From positions 34,430,616 through 34,494,615 of the forward strand of contig NC_067196.1 of the NCBI RefSeq assembly GCF_000699445.3: 64,000 bases of DNA, written 5' to 3'. Shown one piece after another: positions 1 to 12,954 of this stretch. Source of the DNA: Schistosoma haematobium (taxonomy: Eukaryota; Platyhelminthes; Trematoda; Strigeidida; Schistosomatidae). The position numbers and the translations under genes are program-made. The stretch's first letter is position 1, and each line of letters starts with the position of its first letter. Below the pieces are notes generated by a model that worked only from the letters and a program-made list of their open reading frames with translations, ran no database searches and was not told the origin of the DNA.

Positions 1-187
1 CACAGAGGAATCAGTTTGACAAATATAGTGTCTAAAATATTAGCTTCAATAATACTTCGACGCCTAACCAAAGCTCGTGAAGAGCAGACTAGAGAAAACC
101 AGGCCGGTTTTCGACCTGGACGTGGTTGTATAGACCAGATGTTCACGTCAGGTCCCAGAACATAGACACACACGCAGACGCCCCACA

Positions 188-1348
188 ATGGTAGTATTTC
201 TCGACCTTAAGGCAGTATTCGACTCTGTTGATCGTGAGGTTCTATGGCAGTGTTTGTCACTGAAAGGAGTACCAAAGAAGTACATTAACCTTATAAAGGC
301 TCTCTACTCGAACACAACTGGTAGAGTGAGAGCTTATGGCGAACTGTCATCAGAATTGATTACCTCAAGTGGTGTTCGTCAGGACTGTCCACTCTCCCCA
401 TTCTTGTTCAACTGTGTGGTCGACGTACTTTTAGAGATAACACTCTCCTCATCTAAATTTCCAGGGGTTGAACTTCTACCAGGAGATTCACTTGTTGACT
501 CGGAATATACCGATGACATAGTTTTATTTGGTGAAGACGCTGACAAAATGCAGAGTCTTCTGGCCACTCTAAGCAACAGTGCAAGCATGTTCGTGATGCG
601 ATTCCTTCCCTCGAAATGCAAAATGTTGCTTCAGGATTGGGTTGCATTGACACCCGAACTAATGATAGGGAGTGAAGTAGTTGAGTGTGTCGACGGCTTC
701 ACTTATCTTGGAAGTCTCATCAGCCCTTGTGGTTTGGTGTATGACGAAATCTCAGCACGGATACAGAAGGCTCGACTAGCTTTTGCCAACTTGCGTCATT
801 TATGGCGTAGGAGAGATATCCGTCTATCAACCAAAGGACGTGTTTACTGCGCAGCAGTTCGTTCCGTCCTACTTTATGGCAGTGAAACATGGCCGATAAG
901 AGTAGAGGATATCCGTAGGCTACTAGTATTTGATCATAGGTGTCTTCGAAATATTGCTCGTATATCCTGGGACCATCGAGTAAGTAACGCAGTTGTTAGG
1001 AAACGGGTACTAGGTAAGGATGGCAAATCAATTGATGAAGTAGTGAAACTTGATCAGTTGAAATGGGTGGGTCATGTGTTACGTATGCCCAACGACCGAC
1101 TGCCTCGACGTGCGATGTTCAGTGGTATAGGAGTAGGTTGGAAGAAAGCTAGAGGCGGCCAGACCAAAACATGGCACAAGTCCATGAAGTCACTGACAAG
1201 TGAACTGAGTCATGTTGGTAGGTGTAGACTACCTGGTTGGGGACCGCGAGATGATAGCAACCGATGGTTAGAGACCCTGAATGACATGGCTGAAAATCGT
1301 CTGCAATGGCGCAGGTGCATTCACTCTCTGTGTTCTCCCAAATTCTAA
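188..1348 (+). pseudogene. Reverse transcriptase with C-terminal domain, frameshifted
   Basis: About 386 codons remain open. They include FLDLKAVFDSVDR (RT motif A), the SSGVRQDCPLSPFLFN block (consensus GVRQGCPLSP, so Gly is replaced by Asp) and YTDDIVLFGEDADK, where the catalytic YADD is YTDD. Then follow YLGSLISP and the post-RT domain VLLYGSETWPIRVEDIRR..CLRNIARISW. The true coding frame begins upstream; the first in-frame ATG at 188 falls inside the RT domain. The upstream portion (1-145) is in another frame, so the copy cannot make a full protein. The long intact C-terminal part suggests a fairly young insertion. Confidence 0.85.
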
Positions 1349-1564
1349 TCTTCTGAATTCTTCATGTCCCTTTTTTTCCTCTTTCCAAATTTATTTCACT
1401 GGATTATACTCTTTAAATTACATCTCCAAACCCTAATCTTCCCGACTGCTGCTTATACTCTTATTACGTCTACCACTATGGGATTTGAATCGACAACTGT
1501 ATCTCTGTGCTAATGTGGCGTGGCAACTCGAACTGATGTACGTAAGTACGAAGTTCTACGTTGT

Positions 1565-1583
1565 TACTGACTGACTGACTGAC
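1565..1583 (+). repeat. (GACT)n terminal microsatellite
   Basis: Four to five GACT units directly after the 3' UTR of the retrotransposon, marking its 3' end. Confidence 0.8.
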
Positions 1584-1659
1584 GTGTTTTACTTGTCACT
1601 GAATCGATCAATAAAATGCTGCGCATTTAACCATCTAACCAGTTACAATACTAAAAAAA

Positions 1660-2876
1660 TTTTAAAGGTCAATGGAAGACGTGAGAACCAAGGGCGGAGC
1701 TGACATACCTTCAGATCACCACGTAGATGTGGCCAAAATGAAACTGAAGCCGAAGAAGTACTAGACAACTGGAGAAACAGAAGTACAAAGGCTTAATACA
1801 GCCTTCCTTCGAGATACTGACAAACTTAACGAATTCATGATAACTCCTAACAACAGGTTCCGAACCTTACGGGATCTACTGAAGGAAGAAGAAACTATTA
1901 TGGAGAACGACTGGGAAGGTATCAAATAAGCACTAGCTTCAATGTGTTAGGAGGCTCTTCCCCTCAAGTAGCATCCTTATATTGAATGGATCTTTATCGA
2001 AAGCCTGAACATGATTCAAGATAGGAAGAACAAGAAGACAGCAATAAACAACAGACGAACACGAGAAGAGAAAGTCAAGGCACAGATTGAATACACTGAA
2101 GCAAACAAGCTAATGGAGGGGAGCATTAAGACTGGCAAGTGGAAATACGTGGAAGAACTAGTGACGACAGCGGAAAAAGGTGCAACAGAATGAAATATAG
2201 AAGAGCTATATAACACAACGAAGAAACTAGCAGGGAAATATAGTAAACCAGGGCGACCAGTCAAGGACAAAGAAGGCAAGACAATCACTGAGATTCAAGA
2301 ACAGAGGAACAGATGGGTAGAACACTTTGAGAAACTCTGGAATTGGCCAGCTTCATTGAATCCATACATTCCCATAGTCGTCACTCCATCAACGATCGAA
2401 TAAACCAGGATGACCGGTCATCAGACAAATCAAGAGTGGGAAAGCAGCAGGACCTGAAAATATACCAGCTGAAGGACTGAAGTCAGGTATTGAAGCAACT
2501 GCATGTATACTTCACGTTCCATCCAGGAAAATTTGAGAGGAACAACAAGTGCCGACAGACTGGAAAGAAGGATACCTCTTCATGATACCGAAGAAAGGAG
2601 ATCTGAGCAAGTGTGAGGACTACCGAGGGAACACTACTATCAGTATCGGGAAACGTTCTCAGCAGAGTGTTTCTGAACCAGATTAAAGATTCAGTAGACA
2701 CCGAACTTCGAAATCAACAGGTTGGATTCCGTAAGGATCGGTGGTGCACAGACCGAATGGCGATAATACACATCATTGTTGAACCATCAAGTGAATGGAA
2801 CTCGTCAACTATATATCAACTTCATTGACTCTTAGAAAGCATTTGACAGTGTGGATAGGGAAATCCTGATTTCGTA
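1660..2876 (+). mobile_element. Decayed RTE-like retrotransposon (endonuclease-RT linker and RT start)
   Basis: Translation in shifting frames gives an endonuclease tail (TKGGADIPSDHH), an A/K/E-rich linker (open 2011-2193), then EDYRGN.., LRNQQVGFRKDRWCTDRMA and, near the end, KAFDSVDREIL. This is the same order as in RTE-type ORFs up to RT motif A. At least ten stops and several frameshifts interrupt it. It stops abruptly at about 2876, where an unrelated repeat starts, so the catalytic YADD region is missing. Confidence 0.75.
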
Positions 2877-2884
2877 ATTATGTT

Positions 2885-2990
2885 TTCAATATCATAGTTT
2901 GTAAGCGGCTGATGATAATCAACGAAAGGAAATGGGTTCATGCTATTTTGTTAGAATCTTTGTTCTTGCTCTTTTGTAAATGACAAAAGG
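2885..2990 (+). repeat. Repeat shared with the 19 kb and 58 kb foldback elements
   Basis: The stretch from AGCGGCTGATGATAATC to TTAGAATCTTTGTTCTTG resembles the reverse complement of 19087-19165 and the outer part of the element at 58165. It abuts the end of the decayed RT element. Confidence 0.55.
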
Positions 2991-4385
2991 AACTGTGTGT
3001 ATGATGTTTCTGTTTTTTTGTTTTCTCTTTCTCTATTCTTTTCGGAGGTATCTATAAAGATCCATTCTTTCTGCTAATTCTTCTTGTGGCCCTGCACTTC
3101 CTGGGCTGTTGAATATTTTTAGTCCGTTTCCATTTGTTTTTCAAAATCGTTTCGTCTTCTAATAGGTTTTGTAAGACTTGAAACTTGTTGCTAGGAGCGA
3201 TCATGAATTCACTGGAGTTTTAAGCATCTCGAACGTATGTTGTGTTTACTTTTATAGTGTTACTTGTTCGATTTTTAATGCGTTTTCAGCGTGAACTTAG
3301 CAGTTATCAAGTGGTGATTTGAAGTTCTCTTCATTCCTACGTCTTTCATTTAACTGGTATTTATATATTCCTCCATATGCTTTCACTGGTTGGATACGAT
3401 TTACCCATGTTTTACAACAAACTACGACTCCTGGTTACATCGGATAATGTTGGAGTTGATTAGATAGTTTCGGGTGACCAAACCATGACGTGGCATCATT
3501 CCATCATGTGATTGACAATTAAATCGAAACACTTCAGTTGTTGCAGGCTTTCTGTTCGAATACCATAGTTTACCTATAATCAGTGATTGGAAACTGTATG
3601 ATATGTTTCATAATCGGTTACAGAAGTGCAGTTGCGGTCATTCTCTATCTACTGTACTGTAATTCCCAACTTTCCTCCTTTCATTCTTTTTAAACAGTAT
3701 CTCATTGAATATCATTTTTCTTCCCCTTCTGTATTTCTCATCTTGTCAACATTCACTCTAGCTGCGCTGATGTTTGGGAAGAAAGCTTGTTTTTATAGTA
3801 TCTGTGACTGAATAACTGATCAGAATTAGTAGTAGGTGATAAAGTTCCGGATTTCAGTCGGCTGATCGTTTATGTAATTGGAAATCATACGACTTAAGCT
3901 TTTTATTAATACATAAATGTTTATGACTTTTACCAGTCCAAAATTTATTCGTCTTAACACATGCATTCAACATGTGATATTTAAATATATCTGGTTGTTA
4001 AGTAACAAACCTGACGTACATGTAAATCATACAAGTAAACACTTAGAATTCGTTCGACCAATTTGCTTGATTCTTAACGCATTAAATCAGGAACACTTTC
4101 GAAAGATGTCTGTATATTCGTTACGTGCTTTGTGTCTCTCCACATAATAACTGTTTTCAAATATGCCTTTGACTTGAGTATGTTTAGTTAAACGAGTCAA
4201 ATTAGATAACTACCATTCCCAGATTATTACACTAGAGTTTCCATTGTAGTATATTGAAGCGAAATGATTAGACCCCAATTTGGGTCGAATTGGTATTAAA
4301 TCAATATTGTGAGTTTACTGCTCTCAAAACTATATAGTATTCACGAAAGAATAATTAAGAGCGGTCAATACGATTCCCGGAATCC
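2991..4385. other. Intergenic AT-rich DNA, no gene seen
   Basis: Only short open frames with no recognisable protein motif. A pyrimidine-rich stretch lies around 3626-3760. Nothing else can be supported. Confidence 0.5.
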
Positions 4386-4795
4386 AGTATCTTAACTATT
4401 ATGAGCCATGCCTTTTCAGGACTCTTCCCGTAGCTCTTCTAGTGTTGCTGCATGTCCCAAGACCAGGTGAAGGAGGAGGGTTGGACATGGGGTCGGCAAC
4501 CTCATCCCGTAGAAAACAACGTTGTTAAAAAGCGCTAACCAGATTAAATAATCTAAACTCTCCCCTCCAGGTTGAAGGAAGAATTATGACACCTCATGAT
4601 GAAAGCTCGGATTCTTCGGAAGTCACGAGGCCGATGACCCTTCTAATATCCAGAGAAACCATTAATATAGGTACATGGAATATCCGAACAATGTGGGAGA
4701 CCAGGAAGACCAGTCAAATAGTTACGAAAATGAGGAGATACAACTTAGCAGTGCTCGGAAGCAGTTATTTTCATCTCATTTCTGAAAAATTTTGA
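4386..4795 (+). mobile_element. 5' end of an RTE-like element (5' UTR and endonuclease start)
   Basis: A GC-richer leader (TGCATGTCCCAAGACCAGG around 4450) precedes an open frame from 4586. Its translation holds NIGTWNIRTMWETRKTSQIV and RRYNLAVLGS, the N-terminal strand of the APE-type endonuclease of RTE elements. It breaks off at 4770-4795. A related leader lies at 52150-52265. Confidence 0.75.
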
Positions 4796-5550
4796 ATTTT
4801 CACTTTTTAATTATTTTAGATAAAATTTCATTCAGCATGGCATTGTTAACTTTTGTTGTGAAACACTTAATACGGGCATAAACCAAAATGTTATTATCAC
4901 TTAGTTCTAAGAATTAGGGTAATGAAAATGTTGTTACTTTTAATTCCGTCGTAACAAACAGAAAGCAACTCCATCTCGTTAATTGTTCATGTATGTATAA
5001 AGTCAGGTACTAGTGTCTGAAGTTTGTAAACCTATTGGAGAATGTAACTCATTATTCAGTTTATGCTAAAACAGACTACATATAACTTTGTTTAGATTTC
5101 GTTTAGTAGCTGTCTTTATTTACGAATTGGGATTTTTTATTTTTTCATCAGGATCTACGGTTGAACTGTTTTTCAGCAATTAAAACAGTTGAATTTTATA
5201 AAGTGAACTCTATTTATTTAGGTTCGAGCAGTCTGGTGCTACTCTATTATTTATCCATACAAAAAGACTGAGTCAAAGCTGAGGAAATGAATATGTATTT
5301 AGATATGATGTTTTATTATTATTAATTTAGGGGTACAGATTAAAGGAGAAATACTGAATTGATAGATTGGATAAACTAGATTAACTAACCCATTTTATAA
5401 ACAAATAATATATTTGTTTATAATAATCTACTCAATGCTCAATTTATTCGAAATTATCAAATCAAACCTTGGTAATGATACCTACTAACCCATTTTAGTT
5501 CAGGTGGTTGAGAAACAATAGATTAAAACTCTGAAGTGAATATTTAGAAT
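4796..5550. other. Intergenic AT-rich DNA, no gene seen
   Basis: No open frame with recognisable motifs and no clear repeat. Confidence 0.45.
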
Positions 5551-5660
5551 AAATGGAATATAGCTAGCAGTCGAATTCAGGGTGCGCGTTTCTTCCTATT
5601 CGCAGTGGCTATAATGGGGTCACTCGCACAGGGTGCACAGATGCTAGCCAAAACTGATCA
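5551..5660 (-). repeat. Sm-alpha-type SINE fragment with decayed hammerhead
   Basis: On the minus strand the order is ..GAATAGGAAGAAACGCGC then CCCTGAATTCGACTGCTAGC. This corresponds to the 3' half of the Sm-alpha hammerhead (GAAAC, then stem III GCGC, then the cleavage region and stem I). The CUGANGA half is not recognisable. Sm-alpha is a known pol III-promoted schistosome SINE whose transcripts contain a hammerhead. Confidence 0.65.
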
Positions 5661-7796
5661 AAATTCAACCAAAATATCAACAACGGGCTAATCCAAATAA
5701 TCACAAATTAACTCTAAATTGTATAGTTTGAATTCGACAAACAAATTCTGTGAAAAATATTTAAAGTAGACTATCTAGAAATTGCTATTCGATATCACAA
5801 AAGTGTAAGAGGACTTCAGAACAGTCATAAATTCTTTTTTAAAATCTGAATTATTGGCAGAATATTTACTATAGAAAATAAAAGTGATATTTGAGGATAT
5901 TTAAAGGAGGGATATTCAAAATTGGTCAATATTCAATACTGGTTAAGAATTTATTCATCCGATCACTGTTATCAATAAATTCAAGCTATATTTACATTTA
6001 ACAAAATGTATTTCGAGTATTTGAGTGCACGCACTCATATAATCTCCCAGTAAAAGAATAGTTTTGTGATTTTTTTTACCACAATATCAATAATCAAAGT
6101 GCATTAACAGGTTATTGCATGGATAGGAAACAATTTTATTTTAAATAAAGATGGATTTATTGATGAAGCTATCAATCACAAAGACAAAGAAATGATAAAT
6201 TTACCAATTATTCATTTGAATAAATAATCAACACTATTTGATGGGCTGCTAACTTAGTTTTTCTAAAACATATAATAGGGTCATGTAATATTATTCTTAG
6301 TTTTAAGTGCATTCATACTTATTTATTGTGACTAAGGTAATACTCGTTCTTCTCCAAATGAAACCTATCAAAAATTTTTCTAGAAATAAATCTGTGAAAT
6401 TGTAATCTCATCATATAAATGCTTGTTGTTCTGATGCTTATTTGAACTAAATAGTATTTGTATAATCTGAAGTTCTGTTTTAGTCATAATAAACACTCAG
6501 GTCTTCATTTAAACATAGATATACTGATTCAAACGATCTCATATTTGATGAAGGTTAGTGAGTTTTACTCTCAGCCTCAGACAAGAAATACAAATTAGAA
6601 GAGGATAGTGAGGTTTGGATTATGAGAAAATTAATTACTGGATATGTCGTTTATGGATACAAAAATTGTGCTTGAATCGATGGTAAAGCTGCTGTTGTGC
6701 ACAATTTCCGGATCCCAAATTCATTCCATTTGACTTTGCAGATAAATTTGAATGATGATTCTGATAGGGGCAATTGACTAGATTTGGGTATATTTTCACT
6801 GAAGTGTGGTTAACTGGTTGAAGTTGTTTTGTAGATTTGAATTTCAATGCTAAGATTTGCATATCAAAATACCATGATTCGTGCTTACAATACAAATGAT
6901 ATTGATTGAAAACATTGCCTGAACTAATCCTCACCAAAATATTTGAAAAAAACACCGCATTAATTATAATTATATAGTATTTACTCTTACTATTATGCAC
7001 ATATCCAGTAATCAAAGTATTAAATTTAACTAGTGTTGATTAATTGTATGCTTCAGAATCTTCTTTTTAGTCCAGTTCAGTCTCTTCCTCTGGTAATATC
7101 TGAGTTTTACTGAGTCAATTTTTCACTTGTTAATCATTACTTTAAACTCAAGAAAATTATCTATCTAGATATTGGGTGTTAATAACCAACAATTATTAAA
7201 ACTACTTTTTATTATCAAAACTTATAGCTGATCATTTGTCCAGTGAGTAGTGTATACTGAATAATATATACACTCATCATACAAAATTTCACAAAAATTT
7301 CAATTTTTTTGGTAAAAATAGCAAAGTGGTTGTGCAGTAAGTATAGGGAAAACGGTTTACACGATTAAATCGAGTACTTTCTTATGAAACAATTTAAATT
7401 CACATAAGTAATATATAGTTGGCTGTTTGGTTTACTTTCAAAACCTTTTTTCCGTATAATTTTAGGACTGGTTTCATTATTATGATAATAAAACTGTTTC
7501 GTGTAACCTTAAGTAGTAAGTATAGGTAGAATCTAGTGAACGTAAAAGAGAAAACTTGAATATTGCCCATCATTATCTGAATGACAAGTTATGAGGGATG
7601 AGTTTTCTAAAAATTGAAAAACCCATCAAGTCATTAAAATCAAAATACATTAAACAATTATCCAGATATTCACACTAACTATACCCAGCTATTCAACTAA
7701 GCAGTTAAACGACTACTGACGAATATGAATTGAATATCAATTTAAGATTGAACGAACCTTATTTTCATGTTTGTTGTTATCAAATAAAGTGATGGC
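5661..7796. other. Intergenic AT-rich DNA, no gene seen
   Basis: No motif-bearing open frame in either strand. The minus-strand frame at 6635-7015 (126 codons) has no recognisable domain and is likely chance. Confidence 0.45.
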
Positions 7797-7862
7797 ATAT
7801 TAGTTAATGCGTTAGATTCTAAACCAATGAGCTATAGATTCGAATCCTGGTTCATTTAGTTT
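7797..7862 (+). repeat. tRNA-like SINE head or tRNA pseudogene
   Basis: TTAGTTAATGCG resembles a pol III A box and GATTCGAATCC a B box about 40 bp downstream. The ends (GATGGCA and TGGTTCAT) do not form an acceptor stem, so a functional tRNA is unlikely. No SINE body follows. Confidence 0.4.
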
Positions 7863-10800
7863 TGTTTTAATCGTCTATTATCACTAGACATCACACAAAA
7901 TAAAGTTCTTAAGCATGTACTTGGTAAATAATGGGATGAGAACTTAAAGTTTCTATTTTTTATAAGTTAATAGTACATTTAAATGATTAGTTTTTATGGT
8001 GGATTTTTTAACGCTGTTACTTCACTGTTGTCTTATATAATGTGTCAAAGTTTAGTGCTACTGGCGTAAATAAATAACCATAAAATGATCTTACTATTGA
8101 AGTTGATTTAAACAGTTCTTTTTAAACAAGCTAATGCATTTCCAGGTACTACACTCTTTGAATGTACATATTATTTATTTCAGTACTTGATTACTATACT
8201 GAATAAAATTTATGCAAAATATCAAGTTTGATTTTATAACGAAATAAGTAGATACATGTTTACAAATATTTAAATAATGAAAATGCGTATCAAAATATGG
8301 TAATGAGCAAAAAACTGTTTGTGAATGACTGATGAAAAACCAATTCGGTAGACAAAATATGTTTATATATTTTATCTTGAAAAGTACAACTATGCGTAAC
8401 TATTATATTAATTGTATTTGACACCTGATTACATGATCTAGAAAATAATATAAATTGATCAGGTGAGACAGCCAAGAAATTAGATTTCGATCATTAATAA
8501 TATGTCGTAATTTACTAATCATAACTACCAACGCTAAGGATCAATAGTAAGGAGCTCAAAACAGTCGTTAATAACCTTGAGTTTTCGTTTAAACTCGTAG
8601 TTAGCCATTTGCTGTTCAACGAGTAACTTAACCATAGTATTTATAAATGAATAGTTTGTTTATGGGTGCATATATTTTCACATACTCATTCAGATGGCGA
8701 GCAGTTCTTTCTCATTTAGTCTGTCTAGTAGGAATTTAAGTCACCATCAAGTGATCATACTATCAAGTAGACCACATTAATCATTTCAGTATTTTACCAA
8801 ACTGATTGCATCATCGTAAAGTGTTGATGATTGGAGAGAGATAACATGATCCAAATACAAAATTGCAAGTTTATAAAAGGTAGTTAAAATGAACTCTCTG
8901 ACTGTGTACGTTGCAATGAGTAAAATATTCATTACCTTGAATCACACTGTTTTACTTCGAACAATATAGTTAATAAAATAAGTTTAGAAAACAAACCCAT
9001 AAGTAATCTTGATGCACTAAAATGAAAAATTATTTCTTATTATGTTGATGAGAATATTTCTCACTAAACATCAGATCTAAGAATTGTGCTTCAGTGGTCA
9101 TATATGATAATGTAAAGTGAATCCTGATTAAAATATCAGGTAGTTCGAAAATTCTTTAATAAATACTCGATTACTTACTGAGTCAAACAGTTAATTCGTG
9201 ATAATCATGCAGATATAGTTCTGGTTCTTAAGTTTGATATAAAGACAAATATATTGTTGATCTATTTATTGCATAGAAATACATTTAATTTCATTTGTTT
9301 GCAATATAAAAATAGAATTTGTTTATCCTTATGTATTTAACTGAAGACTATAATGTCAGGTTAACTAGAAGAATGTAATCAAGAGAGGCAATATGATAGT
9401 ACCATTTGATCACAGCATGCTACCGATATTTTCCGAAATGTTTTCATTAAACGCTTTTGTTCGATATAATCCTCACGTAACTTGTTGAGGACATATAGCA
9501 TTCAATACTATTGTCATCTCGATTAATAGAATATATTAAGTCTTGTAAAATAATGACTTAGTTATATATCATATGAACATGAGCTTATATAGAAAATTAA
9601 CATTTGATTACATGGTCGATTACTCGAGGTTACTTTATTGATTTGCCACAAAGTATGACACTCATTTTTTGACTAATTTCATCACATCAATAGCATACAT
9701 TTCTTGAGATATTTTATTTCTGGAAATGTAAAATTTAAATCACCCTGTTGTACTATACGATCGTCTGGGTATGATACTAATACGCAAACTTTCTAAACGC
9801 GAACTCGAACCAACTGTTTGAGTGGGAAAATTAAGAATGAGGAGGACACTTTATTAAGGAAAACCCAGTTAAGTATTTATATACACTCGTTCATAAATAC
9901 CATTTTCCTACAGAAAATATGGCCTAATTCTCAACCAATAGCGTATATCTCTTTCTTTAGAAAGTGATTATTCTTCACCAATAGTGTTCACTTATATTTG
10001 GACGACACAGCGTATTATGTTCTCATAGACCTAGAGAGGATATACAGAGATTGAATTCAATTCTTAAAATATCACTGTTCAAAGAGCGTTTATATTCATT
10101 GCTAGAGTTAATTATTACCATTTTTAGATAACATTTTTTGTAAATGAAAGATTCATTTTTATCTTAGGGCTATAGAGTCTATCTTAATTGTTATATAGTT
10201 TAACACTTTATAAAACAATTTATTCCTCCTTACTATTCTTGGCGTTAGAACAATAAGCAAAATTTAAAAATAGCAAAGAGAGTTAATAAACTTTCATATA
10301 CTCGTATTACTTGATAAAATACTGAAGAAGCCTTTGCAGCAATGCTTACGAGAATACTGTTATGGACCTGTAACTTTTATGAATTTACTAATTAATATCC
10401 GGATTAGTCTGACTAAGCATGATAAAACTTCACGAAGTTTTGATGACTTACCTTGACACTTATGTTCAACGTGTTTCTAAATAGTATTATGCATTATCTT
10501 TGTGTGGTGTAACATAATAACATCAAACAATAACGAATTTTAATTGAATGCGACTTTTAATATGAAGTGAAATTGAATAAGAAGTCATTGGAAACCATGG
10601 AGCACGTTTTAATATACCTAGATAATACACACTCATTGTACTACAACTAATGTAATCTAAGGCCTTCATTTTATATGAAGGGCACTTTTATTTCAACTTA
10701 TGATACTGACCTATTATATCCTTGTTTAGTCTGTCTACTAGTCTGTGCGTAGTAATCAGAGAGGGTCGTCTTGATCTAGCTTACAGAATTTAAATCATAG

Positions 10801-11462
10801 GTTTCTCAGTAAAACTTTGAGACGTAACACAAAAGTTCGACTTATGAATGAACAGTGTTGAGGGCATATTGACGAAAAGTATCCTGCTACTGACCTGTGA
10901 ACTGATACGTTGGGAAGTGGAGAGACAGAAAACGATCTATTTGGCACAGAGAATCTGGTCTACTCCTGATTTAACTAACTTAAAATAGGTACATGGATAA
11001 ATATACGACTGATAAAACCACAACGCACACGGAATGAGAAGGATATAATTTTATCCGAGACAAGACAGAAAAATATGGAATACAAGGATCACGTCTTATT
11101 AACGGCAATTTCGGAATAAAATAGAATACGACAGTAATTTATACATCAAATAGAAACTTATGAACAATAGAATAAAACAGGCACTGATCTAAATGTTAGC
11201 AATTTACAGATTTCTAATTGAATCAAATAATGTTTAAAAACATAGCTCTTCTTTTTTGCTGTTACTTTTTAATTTCTCTTTGCACATTGACAAAAACATC
11301 CGAATTTTGTAAAACAAACCCGAGAATTGTAAACTGCAACAAAATAAAAAACACTCACATATCCTTTAGCGATTAATGTGAAGAGTTCAAAATCGTAAAC
11401 GGTGATTCATATCCTTTCATATTTTTATTTTTTTAAAATCATAGTAACAATATTATTTCCGA
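7863..11462. other. Upstream flank of arginase, no gene seen
   Basis: AT-rich, with no open frame showing a domain and no clear repeat family. The arginase promoter may lie near its right-hand side, but I see no convincing element. Confidence 0.4.
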
Positions 11463-11587
11463 TTTTCTATCCCATCATTTTACTTGACTCCTTCAAAAAT
11501 GGATGAACTGTTATAATAAATGCAGATACCATTATCCGATTCCTTCACTTTCTTACTATGCTGAAATAAAGCATAACTGTTTGAGTC
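11463..11587 (+). repeat. 125-bp direct repeat, copy 1 (5' of arginase exon 1)
   Basis: About 125 bp, from CCCATCATTTTACTTGA to AACTGTTTGAGTCG, recur at 13893-14017 in the same orientation with roughly ten substitutions by eye. Shared central parts include TTATAATAAATGCAGATACC and GCTGAAATAAAGCATAACTG. The pair brackets the 19-nt first exon. Confidence 0.85.
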
Positions 11588-12416
11588 GTTATATATTTAT
11601 ATCAGGTCGAAAGTTACTTGTGTCAGTCTTTTAATGGTAGAGTCCGCCAAAATTTTAGTTTGTGTTTAATGTTGTTAATAATTTAATTTCTTCAGTCATA
11701 GTTAGCTTAATTAATCTTGTATCAGTTATAAATAGAATTACTTTGAGAATGGTTTTCATCATGGGTCAATAAGTGCTGAATAGTCAATCTGTATAGAATA
11801 GATAATGGTGACTATAAGATAGTAATTTGTTCACTGAGATACCTATAATTCTTTGATTCAATATTTGCTTTCTTTTTTGTACCCATTGGCCGGAGGTCTT
11901 AATCAGTTTCTTATGGAAAGCATTTCAAAATTGTAAAGTAATCTTCAGAATTTACCGAAGTGAACGATAAATTTTACTCATGTTACATATGAAATGAGAC
12001 TTTGTTCATAGTTGAGTGTTAATGTTTCCGATAATTAATCACTAATTAAAATATCAATCATTTTAGACAGTTATTTTTTGTTTCTGGGTAATTTAAGATA
12101 TTTTAGTGTTACTTTTTTAATGTTTTAATGCCCATTACCTGAAGGTAATATAGTGCCGTATATGTCTTGAATGTTCTATACAATCATTTAATTATAATAG
12201 AATTAAATCTAACTTATAGCATTCTTTTTATATTTCATAAGACAGATTTAGAGGAATAAAAGTTGTCATTGATAAAACTTGCTAAATACTCCGTACTTTC
12301 ATTATTTTAAGATATACATTTTTTTCAAACTTCTAAAATTGGTAATCATAATACAAATTATAAATTATTTTAATAAGCATTTTACAAGAGAAATAAAGAC
12401 TTAAATCAACTTACTA

Positions 12417-12600
12417 TTGTGGTGTGTGCTATTTATGTCGAAATAAGTAGTATATAACGCTAGCCAGGAATAGAATATCTGGCAGCAGAAAGTTGAGAAG
12501 ATCGAGGAGAAAAAAACGGGAACAGAAAGCAATTGGTATGGAAATGTAGGAACAAAGAAATTTGAGACAATTAATGAACATTTTACAAGTAAATTGTTGG
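12417..12600 (+). repeat. Dispersed repeat X, copy 1 (5' of exon 1)
   Basis: Begins TTGTGGTGTGTGCT, contains AAGTAGTATATAAC and GAAAGTTGAGAAGATCGAGG. It is the most divergent of three same-strand copies in the arginase locus, with others at 13375 and 27490. Family identity not recognised. Confidence 0.7.
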
Positions 12601-12935
12601 AGTATGGTTTTTCTATTTTATCAAGTAACTCTGCAATAGGTCCTCAGTTAGTTTAGACTTTGGATATATGGTGTACAGCTAATTTAATTGAAAAATAATG
12701 ACATTTCTTTGAACTGCAATTTAGTCACTGTCGTTTCATAGCTTTTCATCATCTTAGTGAATATAGCATAACTTTATTTAGATACTTACCGTATACATCT
12801 ACATTAACTATCCGTTAACATTTAAAAGGACCTTGACAAATCAACCAATCGGTGGTTAGTTGTAGATATAGTTACAGTGCATTTTATTTATTTATATCGT
12901 TACATATGGAAATAAATTAATTACCCAACTAAAAA

Positions 12936-12954
12936 ATGTTGAAATCGGTTGCAA
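12936..12954 (+). CDS. Arginase coding exon 1 (19 nt)
   Basis: ATG plus six codons (MLKSVA) and one base, ending at an excellent donor, A|GTAAGT. The split codon A+CC gives Thr7, followed by PYYPIQ in exon 2. This matches my memory of the schistosome arginase N terminus, which is what decides the start. The exon is far too short for ORF finders. Reading through the donor would run into intron sequence and stop after about 20 codons. Confidence 0.87.

Larger units (their letters stand above)
1..1584 (+). mobile_element. RTE/SR2-like non-LTR retrotransposon, 5' part outside window
   Basis: From base 1 the frame reads an RT palm start (RGISLTNIVSKIL, ENQAGFRPGRGCIDQ) and then shifts by one base near 142-146. 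The second frame, open from about 147 to 1348, continues through the RT catalytic region and a long C-terminal domain. After the stop comes about 210 bp of 3' UTR and a short terminal (GACT)n tract at 1565-1583, as expected for RTE-type elements that end in microsatellites. I assign it to the RTE clade from the post-RT LLYGSETW..R..CLRNIARISW region; the precise family is not certain. Confidence 0.85.

Noticed and set aside
6635..7015. 126-codon minus-strand open frame as a gene
   Set aside because: No recognisable motif, low complexity AT-rich codons, no splice or repeat context; likely chance.
7797..7862. Functional tRNA gene
   Set aside because: Boxes are tRNA-like but no acceptor stem can be formed.
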